From Cytophagales bacterium (lineage in GTDB: Bacteria; Bacteroidota; Bacteroidia; Cytophagales; Microscillaceae), in the NCBI GenBank assembly GCA_013298075.1, contig JAAFJG010000011.1:1-64000 (forward strand): 64,000 nt of DNA, in the 5' to 3' direction. The translations under genes were made by a program, and so were the position numbers. The notes beneath the pieces were generated by a model that was not told the origin of the DNA, did no database searches, and was given only the letters and a program-made list of their open reading frames with translations. Below, in pieces: positions 8,738 to 17,591 of this stretch. Positions within the stretch are counted from its first letter, which is position 1; each line of letters begins with the position of its first letter.

Positions 8738-10975
8738 TTAAAAATTAATTCTAACATTTAAAATAAGATTTCTACCGGGCGAATGTACGCCTGATGAAAA
8801 AGTACGATAACTTTGGTCTAAAATATTTTCTACACCTGCTTGTGCCGTTAGTTTATCATTGAATTGATAAGAGGCTTTAAAATTAAAAGTGTACCATTCA
8901 GGCATACCTGCGTCTTTGACCGCATATTGTAAATTATCCTCACCTGATGTGCTATAATCAGCCAAATTTTTCCAGCCATTAAAAATCGTATAAGCAGATA
9001 ATTCTAATTTTTTAGTTTGATAATTTAAAAAGAAACTACCAAAAAGCGGTGGAATATGGTCAAGCGGTGATTGTGCGGTTAAATCTCTGCCCCAAGTATA
9101 AGAAATATTGGCACGCATAGAAAAAGCCTCACTAAGTTTAGCAGAAATACGCGCCGAAAAACCCCAAATTTCAGCCAAACCTGTATTGACTGTGGTTTGA
9201 TAAAAATAAGTACGTGGCGGAATGTTCACGCTAAATTGCCCATTTACACTCGTATTTCTCAACACAATCGCATCATTCAAACGGCTATAAAAAGCAGTTC
9301 CTTCTATTTGAAATTTATTTTCTTTCGAATAAATCAAAGTTATTTCATTGTTCCAAACAAATTCGGGTTTTAGATTTGTGTTAGGAATGGTTAAACGGAG
9401 TTGATTAGCACTATTTCCAATTTGAGTAGAAACAAATAATTTTGTCATATCATCTACATTTGGATTTCTAAAACCAGATGAACTCAAAACACTTACTCTA
9501 AAATTTCCCAATTTTCCAACGATACTTGCTTGATGGCTCAAAGCACCATTTTTTTGAGAAACATTGGCATTTAATGTATTTAAGACAGGAAAAAATTGTG
9601 AATTAAAACTCGAATTTAACCAAAAATAAGAATAACGTAAACCTACATTCAATACCCATTTTGGCGTAATTTCCCAATTTTGTGAAAAATAAATACCCAA
9701 TAAATCATATCTTGATTGATCAGGATAACGCGTAACAATCGGAATATTTACCTCTGATAAAATATTTCGATTCAATGCACTACTTCCTACATAATTTGAA
9801 TTGACTTCTATTCCATATCTAATTTCACGTTTGTTATCATTTTTTTGAAAATCGATATTCATACTATAAATATTGACTTGTTCGACGTTTTCGCTACGTA
9901 TGTTACTTTTAAAACGTCTTATCAAACGACTTTCTTCTATAAATTGATACGAAGGCATCACCCGCATTTTATCAAAAAAAGGATTATTTTCTGTTTCTAA
10001 GGTATATTGATAAGAAACCAAAGACCTAATTTGAGGTCCATAATTCCATTCTGCAAAGACTAAATTCCCTGCTGAATTTCTATCTGTTAATCTATCATAT
10101 CTTGGGACATTATTCGTAGTAGAAAATTGCAAATTAAGTAAATGTTGTTGTTTTTTAGAAGATGAAAAACGAACTTTTTGTAATACATCAATTTGTTTGT
10201 AACCTGTTTGAATCTGCACATCTGGATTTGGATTGACAACCATTGTATCTAAACCTAAAATTTGTGTAGCATAATGATTAGACATTCCAAACGTTTCAAA
10301 TCCTTTGATTGAATTTGTTCCTTTTTTTAAATCATCAAAAGAAGACATCGTAATCGAGGTCAAACTTGCCCATTTATTGCCCGCAAAATTAAAATCTGTA
10401 TGGATTGTATTTTCTGAATTGGCTGATGAATATCGCACAAAAGCACTACCTTTAAATTTTTTACCATCGTTTTCTGCTATCAATAAAGGATTTTTGGTAT
10501 AAATACTCATCACGCCACCTAATGCATCAGAGCCATACATTACCGCACCTGTTCCGTTCAAAACCTCGATTCTTTCTAAAATATTGGGGTCAAAACTAAT
10601 AATATTTTGTAAATGTCCACCACGATAAATGGCATTATTCATTCTGACACCATCAACGACAATCAAGACTTTATTTGCTTCAAAACCACGAATCACAGGA
10701 CTTCCTCCGCCCATTTGTGAGCGTTGCACAAATACATTTCCCAAATTTTGTAGCACATCACCTGTGGTTTGAAAATTTCCAAATTTAATTTGAGAAGATT
10801 TAATCAAGGTAACAGGTTGTGCAATATCGATTCGTTTTTCGCCTGTTCTGCTCGCAGAAATAATTACTTCTTGTAAATCGGTAATTTTCAAAGTATCATT
10901 ATTATCGATATTTTGAGCGTTTATCATATTTATAAATAAACATAAAAATAAGAATGAATATAAAATTTTTTGCAT
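8738..10975 (-). CDS. TonB-dependent outer-membrane receptor, heme/siderophore type
   Basis: A 745-residue receptor with a signal peptide ending near NAQ (residue 21), a possible TonB box region (LQEVIISASR), a plug domain about residues 50-160, and a 22-strand barrel ending in aromatic Phe. The plug contains GGGSPVIRGFEANKVLIVVD and VRMNNAIYRGGHLQN, close to what is seen in heme/hemoglobin-type receptors, so import of heme or an iron chelate is likely but not certain. There is no CarboxypepD_reg-like domain. A divergent small His-rich gene (11094-11390) and an inverted repeat (11011-11050) lie upstream. Confidence 0.85.
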   Translation of the reverse strand: MQKILYSFLFLCLFINMINAQNIDNNDTLKITDLQEVIISASRTGEKRIDIAQPVTLIKSSQIKFGNFQTTGDVLQNLGNVFVQRSQMGGGSPVIRGFEANKVLIVVDGVRMNNAIYRGGHLQNIISFDPNILERIEVLNGTGAVMYGSDALGGVMSIYTKNPLLIAENDGKKFKGSAFVRYSSANSENTIHTDFNFAGNKWASLTSITMSSFDDLKKGTNSIKGFETFGMSNHYATQILGLDTMVVNPNPDVQIQTGYKQIDVLQKVRFSSSKKQQHLLNLQFSTTNNVPRYDRLTDRNSAGNLVFAEWNYGPQIRSLVSYQYTLETENNPFFDKMRVMPSYQFIEESRLIRRFKSNIRSENVEQVNIYSMNIDFQKNDNKREIRYGIEVNSNYVGSSALNRNILSEVNIPIVTRYPDQSRYDLLGIYFSQNWEITPKWVLNVGLRYSYFWLNSSFNSQFFPVLNTLNANVSQKNGALSHQASIVGKLGNFRVSVLSSSGFRNPNVDDMTKLFVSTQIGNSANQLRLTIPNTNLKPEFVWNNEITLIYSKENKFQIEGTAFYSRLNDAIVLRNTSVNGQFSVNIPPRTYFYQTTVNTGLAEIWGFSARISAKLSEAFSMRANISYTWGRDLTAQSPLDHIPPLFGSFFLNYQTKKLELSAYTIFNGWKNLADYSTSGEDNLQYAVKDAGMPEWYTFNFKASYQFNDKLTAQAGVENILDQSYRTFSSGVHSPGRNLILNVRINF

Positions 10976-11010
10976 ATTTTTTTATTTTTTTTATGTTATG
11001 AAAAAATTAT

Positions 11011-11050
11011 GATTTATATTTGAACAAATATTTTTATTCAAATATTTATC
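11011..11050. promoter_or_regulatory. Inverted repeat between divergent genes, possible operator
   Basis: GATTTATATTTGAA (11011-11024) and TTCAAATATTTATC (11037-11050) form an inverted repeat matching at 12 of 14 positions. It sits in the 118-base gap between the TonB receptor and the small His-rich gene. The symmetry and position suit a shared regulator, but in such AT-rich DNA chance cannot be excluded. Confidence 0.35.
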
Positions 11051-11093
11051 ACATATTAAAAGTAGTTGCAAATATCTTTAAAATTATTTATTT

Positions 11094-11390
11094 ATGCAAA
11101 AAAATAATAAATTTATCAAAGCATTATTATTGTTTTGGTCGTGTAGTTTTGTGATAATTATATATTTTTGTAGTTTTTTTGGCATAAAATCACCTCAAAA
11201 TTGGGTTGAAAAAAAAGTATTAGCAGAAAAATTATTATTGACAGATTATTGTTTGAGTACAGAATCGAGACATACAAGACATTTTACGATGCCTGATTAT
11301 TTTGCTCCATTTCAAGATTTTCCTGCGTATCACGAACATTTTCCTTCGTCTTCATTTTTTCCAATGATTATGCATAAAAAAAGAAAATAA
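11094..11390 (+). CDS. Small membrane-anchored or secreted protein, His-rich C-terminus
   Basis: A 98-residue protein with an N-terminal hydrophobic stretch (residues about 10-30) acting as signal or anchor. The C-terminal 45 residues are rich in His, Phe and Pro (SRHTRHFTM..., YHEHFPSSSF, MIMHKKRK), which could bind metal. No family is recognised. It is divergent from a heme/siderophore-type TonB receptor, which suggests a shared role in metal acquisition; this is inference only. A weak TATCTTTA box precedes the start. Confidence 0.5.
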   Translation: MQKNNKFIKALLLFWSCSFVIIIYFCSFFGIKSPQNWVEKKVLAEKLLLTDYCLSTESRHTRHFTMPDYFAPFQDFPAYHEHFPSSSFFPMIMHKKRK

Positions 11391-11526
11391 GAGAAAGAAA
11401 ATGAGAATAAAAGAAAAATGGCAAAATTTTAGTTAGTTATTGGTGAGTATAAGATAATGTTATTGTTTTTATTTTTCTGTATATATTTATTATTATCGTT
11501 TATTTTTATATTGGCTTTACCGATTT

Positions 11527-14109
11527 ATGAAAAAAAATACAATTCAATCAAGATTAAATTCTTTTATTATATCTTCTATTGTTCTGACAACAATTGGGCT
11601 TGCTTTTGGTTTATTTTCATGGTTTAATGCCACAGATGCAATTCCTTATTTTTTATTGATTATCATAGGTATTGGTAATTTTTTGGTGCAGTATATTTTG
11701 TGGCAATGTTTGTTGCGATACATAGATGAGCCATTGCGTCAATTAAACCAAGTGACTATGTCAATTATTGAGGGTGATTTAGATGTTCAAATTACTATTC
11801 CTACAGAATTTGAAATGAAAAATATCACGAAAAATACATTAGAATTAGCTAATAGTATGAAAAAAGCAAGAGATTTTAGCCAAAAAATTGGAAAAGGAGA
11901 TTATGATATAGACGATTTAACCTCCGATAATGTAACAGTAAATAACGAAGGAACATTATTTGGCTCACTGCAAATGATGAAAAATCAACTCCAAACTTTA
12001 TCAGAAATAGAAAGAAAAGAAAATTGGATAACGATGGGAATGGCTAATTTTACTGAAATTTTGAGGTCTGATGATACCGATTTACGTCACCTTTCTCAAA
12101 AAATTGTGAATAATTTAGTCGAATATTTAGAGGCAGGTAATGGCGGATTATATGTGTTAGATGAAGATAATAACCAAAATCAATATTTAGAACTCACAGC
12201 AGGCTACGCCTATCCAGAACATAAAAAATATCATCAAAAAATTATTATCAAAGATAATTTTGGAGAAGGACTAGTGGGGCAAACTTTTTTAGAAAAAACA
12301 ACTTTACACTTGACTAATGTGCCTGCTGATTACGTAAAAGTTACTTCGGGCTTGGGACAGGCAATTCCTAATACGATTTTAATTGTACCGTTACAACTTA
12401 ACGGAAAAATGGAAGGAGCAGTAGAATTAACGGCTTTTAAACCTTTTGAAAAATATCAAATTACATTCGTAGAAAAAATATCTGAAAATATCGCCTCAGC
12501 CATTTTATCTATCAAAGTCAATGCTCATACCAAAAAATTATTACAAGAATCTCAGGAATTAACCCAAAAATTGCAAGTCCAAGAAGAAGAAATGCGACAA
12601 AATTTTGAGGAGTTAAGAGCAACACAAGAAATGGTGGAAAGAAAAAATTCACTTATCGAAAATCAAAAAGGAGAAATTGAAAAAGCATTGGCAGAACAAA
12701 CCCAAAAATCTGAACTATTATTGATGCAAGAAAAACAAATGCAGCAAAATATGGAGATGTTGGTATTGACCCAAGAACAGATGACCATCGCACAAACTGA
12801 ACTTGACGGACAATTAAATGCCATTAATTCGAGTACGATTGCTAAAATTGAATTTGATTTAGAAGGGGTAATTATTTCTGCCAATGATAGTTTTTGCGAT
12901 ATGATTAAATGTGAAATTAATATACTCAAAGGGCAAAAACACGAAAGATTTTTAGACCAAAAACATCTCGATAATAATGGATATGAAAAATTTTGGCAAA
13001 AATTAAAAAATGGAAAACCTCAATATGGCGAATATTGTTTTGTTGATTGGAATGGTAATAATTTTTGGATAAATGCTATTTTTTCGCCTGTTTTTGATAC
13101 CAATAATAAAGTTTCAAAAGTAATTTCGTTGGCTTTTGATATTACTCAAAATAAAAAATTATTAGAAGAAACACAATCACAAGCCAATACTTTGCAATTA
13201 CAAGAGCAAGAATTGAGAAAAAATATGTCAAATCTTCAAACCGCACAAGACGAAATCAACGCAAAAAATCAAGCCATTATCCAAATAAAAGAAAAAGAAG
13301 CATTCAATTTACAAACTAAAAATAAAGAAATTGAAACCAAAAATCAAATGATTACTTCGAGTATCAATTATGCTCAAAATATCCAACGAGCAATTTTGCC
13401 TGCTGATGATAAAATGAGAGAAACCGTACAAGATTATTTTGTCGTTTATTTGCCTAAAGATATTGTTTCGGGTGATTTTTATTGGTTTAGTCGAATTGAA
13501 GATAAAGCATTTTTTGCAGTCGTAGATTGCACAGGTCATGGCGTTCCGGGTGCTTTTATGTCTATTATTGGCAATACTTTATTGAATGAAATTGTGAATG
13601 TGCAGCAAGTTTTTGAGCCACATAAAATTTTAGAATTGTTACATTTGGGTGTGAGAAGTAAATTAAGACAAGGAGAAACCACTAATCAAGATGGAATGGA
13701 CGTTGCCTTGTGTAGAATTGATAATTTTTTAAGTTCAGAAGCGACCATTACTTTTACAGGAGCGAAACGTTCTTTGTATTATTATTCTCAAAAAGAAAAT
13801 GATTTATTAGAATTGAAAGGCGATAGAAAATCTATCGGTGGTTGGCAAGGTGAAGATTATAGAGCATTTACGCAAGAAACAGTTACTTTACAAGCGGGAG
13901 ATATGCTTTATTTGACAAGCGATGGAATGATGGATACGCCTAATTTACAACGAAAAAAATATGGTGTAAAAAGATTTAGAGAAGTTATTTTAGAAAATAT
14001 TAACAGAAGTATGAAACAACAAAAATCTATTATGCTCACCGAAATTATAGAACATCAACAAGGCTCCGAACAACGCGATGATATTACAATTATGGGCGTA
14101 AAACTTTAG
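11527..14109 (+). CDS. Membrane GAF-PAS-SpoIIE (PP2C) serine phosphatase
   Basis: An 860-residue signalling protein: two membrane spans (about 13-35 and 40-60) with almost no periplasmic loop, a HAMP-like linker (about 60-115), GAF domain (about 165-330), coiled coil (335-430), PAS domain (430-545), second coiled coil, then a C-terminal SpoIIE/PP2C phosphatase (about 630-860). The phosphatase shows the metal-binding motifs DIVSGDFYWF, VDCTGHGVPGAFMS and LTSDGMMDTPN. Such proteins dephosphorylate anti-anti-sigma or SiaC-like partners. A siaB-siaC pair at 62.7-63.7 kb is a candidate partner. The GAF region is a close paralogue of that in the 40258-42195 sensor. Confidence 0.85.
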   Translation: MKKNTIQSRLNSFIISSIVLTTIGLAFGLFSWFNATDAIPYFLLIIIGIGNFLVQYILWQCLLRYIDEPLRQLNQVTMSIIEGDLDVQITIPTEFEMKNITKNTLELANSMKKARDFSQKIGKGDYDIDDLTSDNVTVNNEGTLFGSLQMMKNQLQTLSEIERKENWITMGMANFTEILRSDDTDLRHLSQKIVNNLVEYLEAGNGGLYVLDEDNNQNQYLELTAGYAYPEHKKYHQKIIIKDNFGEGLVGQTFLEKTTLHLTNVPADYVKVTSGLGQAIPNTILIVPLQLNGKMEGAVELTAFKPFEKYQITFVEKISENIASAILSIKVNAHTKKLLQESQELTQKLQVQEEEMRQNFEELRATQEMVERKNSLIENQKGEIEKALAEQTQKSELLLMQEKQMQQNMEMLVLTQEQMTIAQTELDGQLNAINSSTIAKIEFDLEGVIISANDSFCDMIKCEINILKGQKHERFLDQKHLDNNGYEKFWQKLKNGKPQYGEYCFVDWNGNNFWINAIFSPVFDTNNKVSKVISLAFDITQNKKLLEETQSQANTLQLQEQELRKNMSNLQTAQDEINAKNQAIIQIKEKEAFNLQTKNKEIETKNQMITSSINYAQNIQRAILPADDKMRETVQDYFVVYLPKDIVSGDFYWFSRIEDKAFFAVVDCTGHGVPGAFMSIIGNTLLNEIVNVQQVFEPHKILELLHLGVRSKLRQGETTNQDGMDVALCRIDNFLSSEATITFTGAKRSLYYYSQKENDLLELKGDRKSIGGWQGEDYRAFTQETVTLQAGDMLYLTSDGMMDTPNLQRKKYGVKRFREVILENINRSMKQQKSIMLTEIIEHQQGSEQRDDITIMGVKL

Positions 14110-14245
14110 CATAAAATCAATCATTTTACTTTTATATTCTATCATTTTAGAAAATAAGGAATAAATAAAATAAACTTTTTTGAGATAAAAAACGTTATAA
14201 TTTTGTAAGATTTTTCGATATTTGAGGTACTAAAGTCTAAAATAT

Positions 14246-14443
14246 TTGGTTCATGGGAAATTATTGCGAATATAATTTTATTTTGTATGAATATTTCTTA
14301 AAAAACAATTTGAAAAATCCAGAGATTTCGGCTAAAGCCAATGATTGAATTTTTTATTATCCTCCAGATAAATCTGGAGGCAATTCAAAAAACATATTTC
14401 AAAAAAATATTTTTATTTTCCGCACAAGTTTCCTAAAAACCAC
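14246..14443 (-). repeat. MITE-like dispersed element, copy C
   Basis: A complete copy with tips TTGGTTCATGGGAAATTATT at the left and GCACAAGTTTCCTAAAAACC at the right, which are imperfect inverted repeats. Internal blocks are TTCGGCTAAAGCCAA and the CCTCCAG/CTGGAGG palindrome. It ends only about 16 bases before the DUF262 start codon, so it supplies that gene's leader. It fills most of the 349-base gap after the phosphatase gene. Confidence 0.85.
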
Positions 14444-14458
14444 TAAATAAAACAACCA

Positions 14459-15616
14459 ATGATTACAAAAGAACAAGTTGCTACATCAGAGCAACAGATA
14501 TATATGTTAAGAAAAAATGTTCGGTATGATATTCGTGAACTAATAGTCGAAATCATGGTGAGTAAGTATCAAAAAGGTTTGGATTATCAAGAAGATGATG
14601 ACTTTTTAGATAAATCTACTTTTTATAGTGTATTATTTATTCCTGATTATCAACGAGATTTTACTTGGGATAATGTTAGACAATCAAGATTTATTGAGTC
14701 TATTCTACTTGGGCTACCTATTCCTCTTGTTTTTGTAGCGGAAAATAAGCATGGTGCTTGGGAAATAGTAGATCGCTCACAACGAATTAGAACACTACAT
14801 GCCTTTTTGAATAATAAATTAACACTCAATAGTCTTGAAAAAATAGATGCTTTAAACGGCTTTCAGTTTAAGGATTTAGACGTTTCGCGTCAAAGCAAGT
14901 TTATAGGTACTCCTTTGCGAATGATTGTACTTTCAGAAGATGCCAATGACGAAGTAAAAAGAGATATGTTTGAACGTATTAACCGTGGTAGTGATTTATT
15001 AAAACCTATGGAAAAACGAAAAGGAGATAAAACAGGTAAATTTACTGATTTTATATATGCTATTTGTGCAAGCGAGGATAAAGTAACAGATAAATATCAA
15101 GAAGTAAATACACTTTTACGTGAATTAGCCCCTATTGATAAGTGGTTAGAAAATAGGCAAGAAAGAGAAGAACTTGTTTTAAGATATTTTGCACTATCAG
15201 ATTCTGATAGATATAAGCATTTCCCAAGAGACACAGGCATTGCCAAATTTCTCGATGCTTACTTAGAAAATAAAAATACGGAGTTAAACTTAATGAATGA
15301 AAATCAACTTGACACACTTTTACAAAAATATTTAGATGAATTTTTCAAGATGCTAAAATTTGTAAAACAATATTCAACTTATGGATTTAGAATAACTCAC
15401 AATCCACAAACCAAACGTGTTATATTTGAGTCTATTTCTGTTGGTGTTTATGTGGCATTAAAGCAAAATTCAGATTTAAGTATAACAACAGAGAAAATGA
15501 CAAATATTTTAAATTCTAATGAATTTAGAAAATATTGGCAAGGAAATACCAAAGTACACGAATCATTAAAAGTAAAAGAAAGGATTGAATTAATTACAAA
15601 CCAACTTTTAGGATAA
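14459..15616 (+). CDS. DUF262 (ParB/Srx-fold, GmrS-like) protein
   Basis: A 385-residue protein with the DUF262 hallmarks PDYQRDFTW (about residues 60-68), FIESILLGLPIP and the ParB-like phosphate-binding motif. The last reads VDRSQRIRTL (Asp105-Arg106) where the family usually has DG.QR, so the nucleotide-binding glycine is replaced by arginine (codon CGC), possibly inactivating it. DUF262 is the N-terminal domain of GmrSD-type restriction enzymes and is also commonly paired with a HEPN nuclease gene. Here a following frame starts inside the stop codon (TAATG) but stays HEPN-like for only about 20 codons. The gene lies directly behind MITE-like copy C with no clear promoter. Confidence 0.8.
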   Translation: MITKEQVATSEQQIYMLRKNVRYDIRELIVEIMVSKYQKGLDYQEDDDFLDKSTFYSVLFIPDYQRDFTWDNVRQSRFIESILLGLPIPLVFVAENKHGAWEIVDRSQRIRTLHAFLNNKLTLNSLEKIDALNGFQFKDLDVSRQSKFIGTPLRMIVLSEDANDEVKRDMFERINRGSDLLKPMEKRKGDKTGKFTDFIYAICASEDKVTDKYQEVNTLLRELAPIDKWLENRQEREELVLRYFALSDSDRYKHFPRDTGIAKFLDAYLENKNTELNLMNENQLDTLLQKYLDEFFKMLKFVKQYSTYGFRITHNPQTKRVIFESISVGVYVALKQNSDLSITTEKMTNILNSNEFRKYWQGNTKVHESLKVKERIELITNQLLG

Positions 15617-15777
15617 TGATACAAATAATAAAACAAGAGTTTTCTGATAGAGTAGAAGAAATTAATAGATATTATTACAAAAAAAAAAAAGACTATTACC
15701 AAAAAAAATTTGGAATAGTCTTTTTTATAATTTTACGAACAAAATATGATTATTTGCCCAATGCAGCCAAAGCTTGA
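15616..15777 (+). pseudogene. Truncated start of a HEPN-type partner of DUF262
   Basis: The ATG overlaps the DUF262 stop codon (TAATG), a typical coupled arrangement. The first 20 residues (MIQIIKQEFSDRVEEINRYY) resemble the N-terminus of MAE_28990/MAE_18760-like HEPN proteins, which accompany DUF262 genes. After this the frame enters the A-rich arm of the ribosomal operon terminator and then reads antisense into the DUF4295 gene, so the rest of the protein is missing. A HEPN pseudogene lacking exactly its N-terminus lies at 43739-44237. Confidence 0.5.
15677..15726. terminator. Bidirectional terminator between DUF262 region and ribosomal operon
   Basis: A-run plus AGACTATT (5' arm) pairs with AATAGTCTTTTTT (3' arm), and an inner CCAAA/TTTGG pair closes the loop. 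It can terminate both the plus-strand DUF262 unit and the minus-strand rplU operon. Confidence 0.7.
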
Positions 15778-15902
15778 TCTGCTAATACAATTTCTTCGCG
15801 AAACACATAAGCACCTGTTTTTTCAGATCTTACAGTTTTGATGATTTTTGTATAAGCTTTTGCATCAGCTTTTTTGAGGGTTGCAACTACTTTCTTTGCC
15901 AT
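15750..15902 (-). CDS. DUF4295 family small protein
   Basis: A 50-residue basic protein beginning MAKKVVATLKK and ending AALGK. It lies 8 bases after rpmG on the same strand. DUF4295 proteins are Bacteroidota-specific and are found directly after rpmG, suggesting a ribosome-associated role that is not established. The last gene of this operon, it is followed by the bidirectional terminator. Confidence 0.85.
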   Translation of the reverse strand: MAKKVVATLKKADAKAYTKIIKTVRSEKTGAYVFREEIVLADQALAALGK

Positions 15903-15910
15903 ATTATAAG

Positions 15911-16093
15911 TTATTTAATTTCTTTGTGAACAGTATAACGTTTTAAAATAGAATTATATTTACGTAATTCCATACGTGCCGTAGTATTTTTACGGTTTTT
16001 GGTAGTGATATATCTTGACATACCTGCTACACCACTATTTTTATGTTCGGTACATTCTAAAATGACTTGTACACGATTACCTTTTTTTGCCAT
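15911..16093 (-). CDS. rpmG: 50S ribosomal protein L33
   Basis: A 60-residue L33 ([17 protein letters not shown]...) with the Y.T.KN..N...R.EL.KY core. It has a single cysteine, so it is the zinc-free type. It lies 38 bases after rpmA on the same strand and 8 bases before the DUF4295 gene. In many Bacteroidota rpmG follows rpmB, which is not present here. Confidence 0.95.
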   Translation of the reverse strand: MAKKGNRVQVILECTEHKNSGVAGMSRYITTKNRKNTTARMELRKYNSILKRYTVHKEIK

Positions 16094-16131
16094 GATAATT
16101 TTTTAATTGAATGATGAATAGATATGACAAA

Positions 16132-16416
16132 CTATGCTCCTGCAACTACTGGCTCCAATACTGAAATTGGTTCAATAGATACAAAAGATTTATTATCACG
16201 ACCTTTTTTAAAATGAACAACGCCTGTTACCAATGCAAACAATGTGTGGTCTTTTCCTACACCTACACCTGTGCTTGGGTTATGAACAGTACCTCTTTGA
16301 CGAACTATAATGTTACCAGCTTTGGCAAATTGACCGCCATATATCTTTACGCCTAAGCGTTTGCTGTGTGATTCACGACCATTGCGTGAACTACCAGCAC
16401 CTTTTTTATGTGCCAT
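16132..16416 (-). CDS. rpmA: 50S ribosomal protein L27
   Basis: A 94-residue L27 starting [16 protein letters not shown] with the usual basic N-terminal arm that reaches the peptidyl transferase centre, and the [22 protein letters not shown] core. There is no N-terminal cleavable extension of the Firmicutes kind. It lies second in the rplU operon. The 98-base gap to rplU holds a long imperfect hairpin (16431-16504). Confidence 0.97.
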   Translation of the reverse strand: MAHKKGAGSSRNGRESHSKRLGVKIYGGQFAKAGNIIVRQRGTVHNPSTGVGVGKDHTLFALVTGVVHFKKGRDNKSFVSIEPISVLEPVVAGA

Positions 16417-16430
16417 TGTATATATTTAAC

Positions 16431-16504
16431 TCCCTACCCCGCAAGGGAAAATTTTAAATATTTTTGTATAATTTTTTCATTATGTTTCCCTTTGGGGTGA
16501 GGGA
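16431..16504. repeat. Long inverted repeat between rplU and rpmA
   Basis: TCCCTACCCCGCAAGGGAAA (16431-16450) and TTTCCCTTTGGGGTGAGGGA (16485-16504) pair imperfectly over 20 bases with a 34-base AT-rich loop. The arms are far more G/C-rich than the surroundings and look like a REP-type element. A partial look-alike occurs near 143-170. The hairpin would form in the rplU-rpmA mRNA and could affect processing or read-through. Confidence 0.6.
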
Positions 16505-16514
16505 ATAGCATAAT

Positions 16515-16826
16515 TTAGCCTTGAATATCTTGAATTACAATTTTTGTCAATGCTTGTCTGTGTCCATTCAATTTTTGATACCCTTTGCGGCGTTTCTTTT
16601 TGAACACAAGCACTTTATCACCTTTTACGTGGGCTAAAACTTTAGCCGTTACTTTCGCACCACTTACGGTGGGTGCGCCAATAGTTACAGAACCGTCGCG
16701 GTCTATCAAAAGTACTTTATCGAAAGAGATTTCCTCTCCTTCGGGTGTAGATAAGCGGTGTGCATACAAATACTTATCTTTTTCTACTTTGAATTGTTGA
16801 CCAGCGATTTCAACGATAGCGTACAT
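16515..16826 (-). CDS. rplU: 50S ribosomal protein L21
   Basis: A 103-residue L21 ([21 protein letters not shown]) with the C-terminal [19 protein letters not shown]-binding motif. It is the first gene of the rplU-rpmA-rpmG-DUF4295 operon and has an exact Bacteroidota-type promoter at 16865-16896. Confidence 0.97.
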   Translation of the reverse strand: MYAIVEIAGQQFKVEKDKYLYAHRLSTPEGEEISFDKVLLIDRDGSVTIGAPTVSGAKVTAKVLAHVKGDKVLVFKKKRRKGYQKLNGHRQALTKIVIQDIQG

Positions 16827-16864
16827 ACAATTATATTAAAATAATGAATTATTAAAAACGAGTG

Positions 16865-16896
16865 CAAAATTATATAAATTTTGTATCACTTGCAAA
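16865..16896 (-). promoter_or_regulatory. Promoter of the rplU ribosomal operon
   Basis: On the minus strand TTTG (16896-16893), 20 bases, then TAATTTTG (16872-16865) match the Bacteroidota consensus exactly. The rplU start is 39 bases downstream. Confidence 0.75.
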
Positions 16897-16940
16897 TAAT
16901 TTTTGTTATTTTTTATAGAATATTTTTTTTATTTCAATAT

Positions 16941-17411
16941 TTATTTTGAATATGTAATTTTAATCGTTTTTAAAGGCTGTAAAAAACCTTTTTTTTGTGA
17001 AAGATTAAGTTCATTTTTTTTCATTTCTACCATTAAGTCATCATTATCTGACGCATATTCAGGTTTGAGTTTGAATTTTTTGATTTTTTTGAAATTAATT
17101 TTTTCACCTTCTTTGAGTTCTAAAAACTTGGTCATAAAAACAATTTCTTCGCCTTCACTCTCTGGTTTAAGCGAATGTTTTTTGTCATCAATTATCATAG
17201 AAATCCCTGCTTCGTTGGGTTTTTCTTTCTCAGTTACTACCCATTTTTTAGTTGATTTATTAAAATTGAGCATCAATGTAATATTTTTGTTCATTTCCGC
17301 ATCAAAAAAAACAACTTCGCCTTTTTTGTCTATCGGAATAAATTGTGTAGCCATATACAAGGCTATAATAAAACCATATTGTACCATATTATTACTATAA
17401 TCCATTATCAT
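16941..17411 (-). CDS. Hypothetical protein
   Basis: A 156-residue Lys/Glu-rich soluble protein without recognised motifs or signal peptide. The N-terminus is mildly hydrophobic (YGFIIALYMATQFIPI) and a later start at the internal Met (MVQYGF, residue 9) is possible. An exact promoter at 17441-17472 precedes it, which supports a real gene. The function is unknown. Confidence 0.6.
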   Translation of the reverse strand: MIMDYSNNMVQYGFIIALYMATQFIPIDKKGEVVFFDAEMNKNITLMLNFNKSTKKWVVTEKEKPNEAGISMIIDDKKHSLKPESEGEEIVFMTKFLELKEGEKINFKKIKKFKLKPEYASDNDDLMVEMKKNELNLSQKKGFLQPLKTIKITYSK

Positions 17412-17440
17412 TGAGAATTTTTTTTATGTTTATTAGGAAA

Positions 17441-17472
17441 CAAAGTTAAAAAAATATTTTTAGTTTTACAAA
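17441..17472 (-). promoter_or_regulatory. Promoter of the hypothetical gene at 16941-17411
   Basis: On the minus strand TTTG (17472-17469), 20 bases, then TAACTTTG (17448-17441) match the consensus exactly. Confidence 0.7.
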
Positions 17473-17561
17473 TATTTTGCATTATTTTTTAGTTCTTTTT
17501 ATTTTTTTAGAAATTGATTAAAAAAACTACATAAAAATTTTTATAAGTAAATCAAATTGTA

Positions 17562-17569
17562 TATTTTTG
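17562..17569 (+). promoter_or_regulatory. -7 box for the type III mod gene
   Basis: TATTTTTG fits TAnnTTTG and lies 22 bases before the ATG at 17592. The -33 position holds only TTTT. Confidence 0.5.
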
Positions 17570-17591
17570 CAAAAAAATAAAAAAAATAAAT

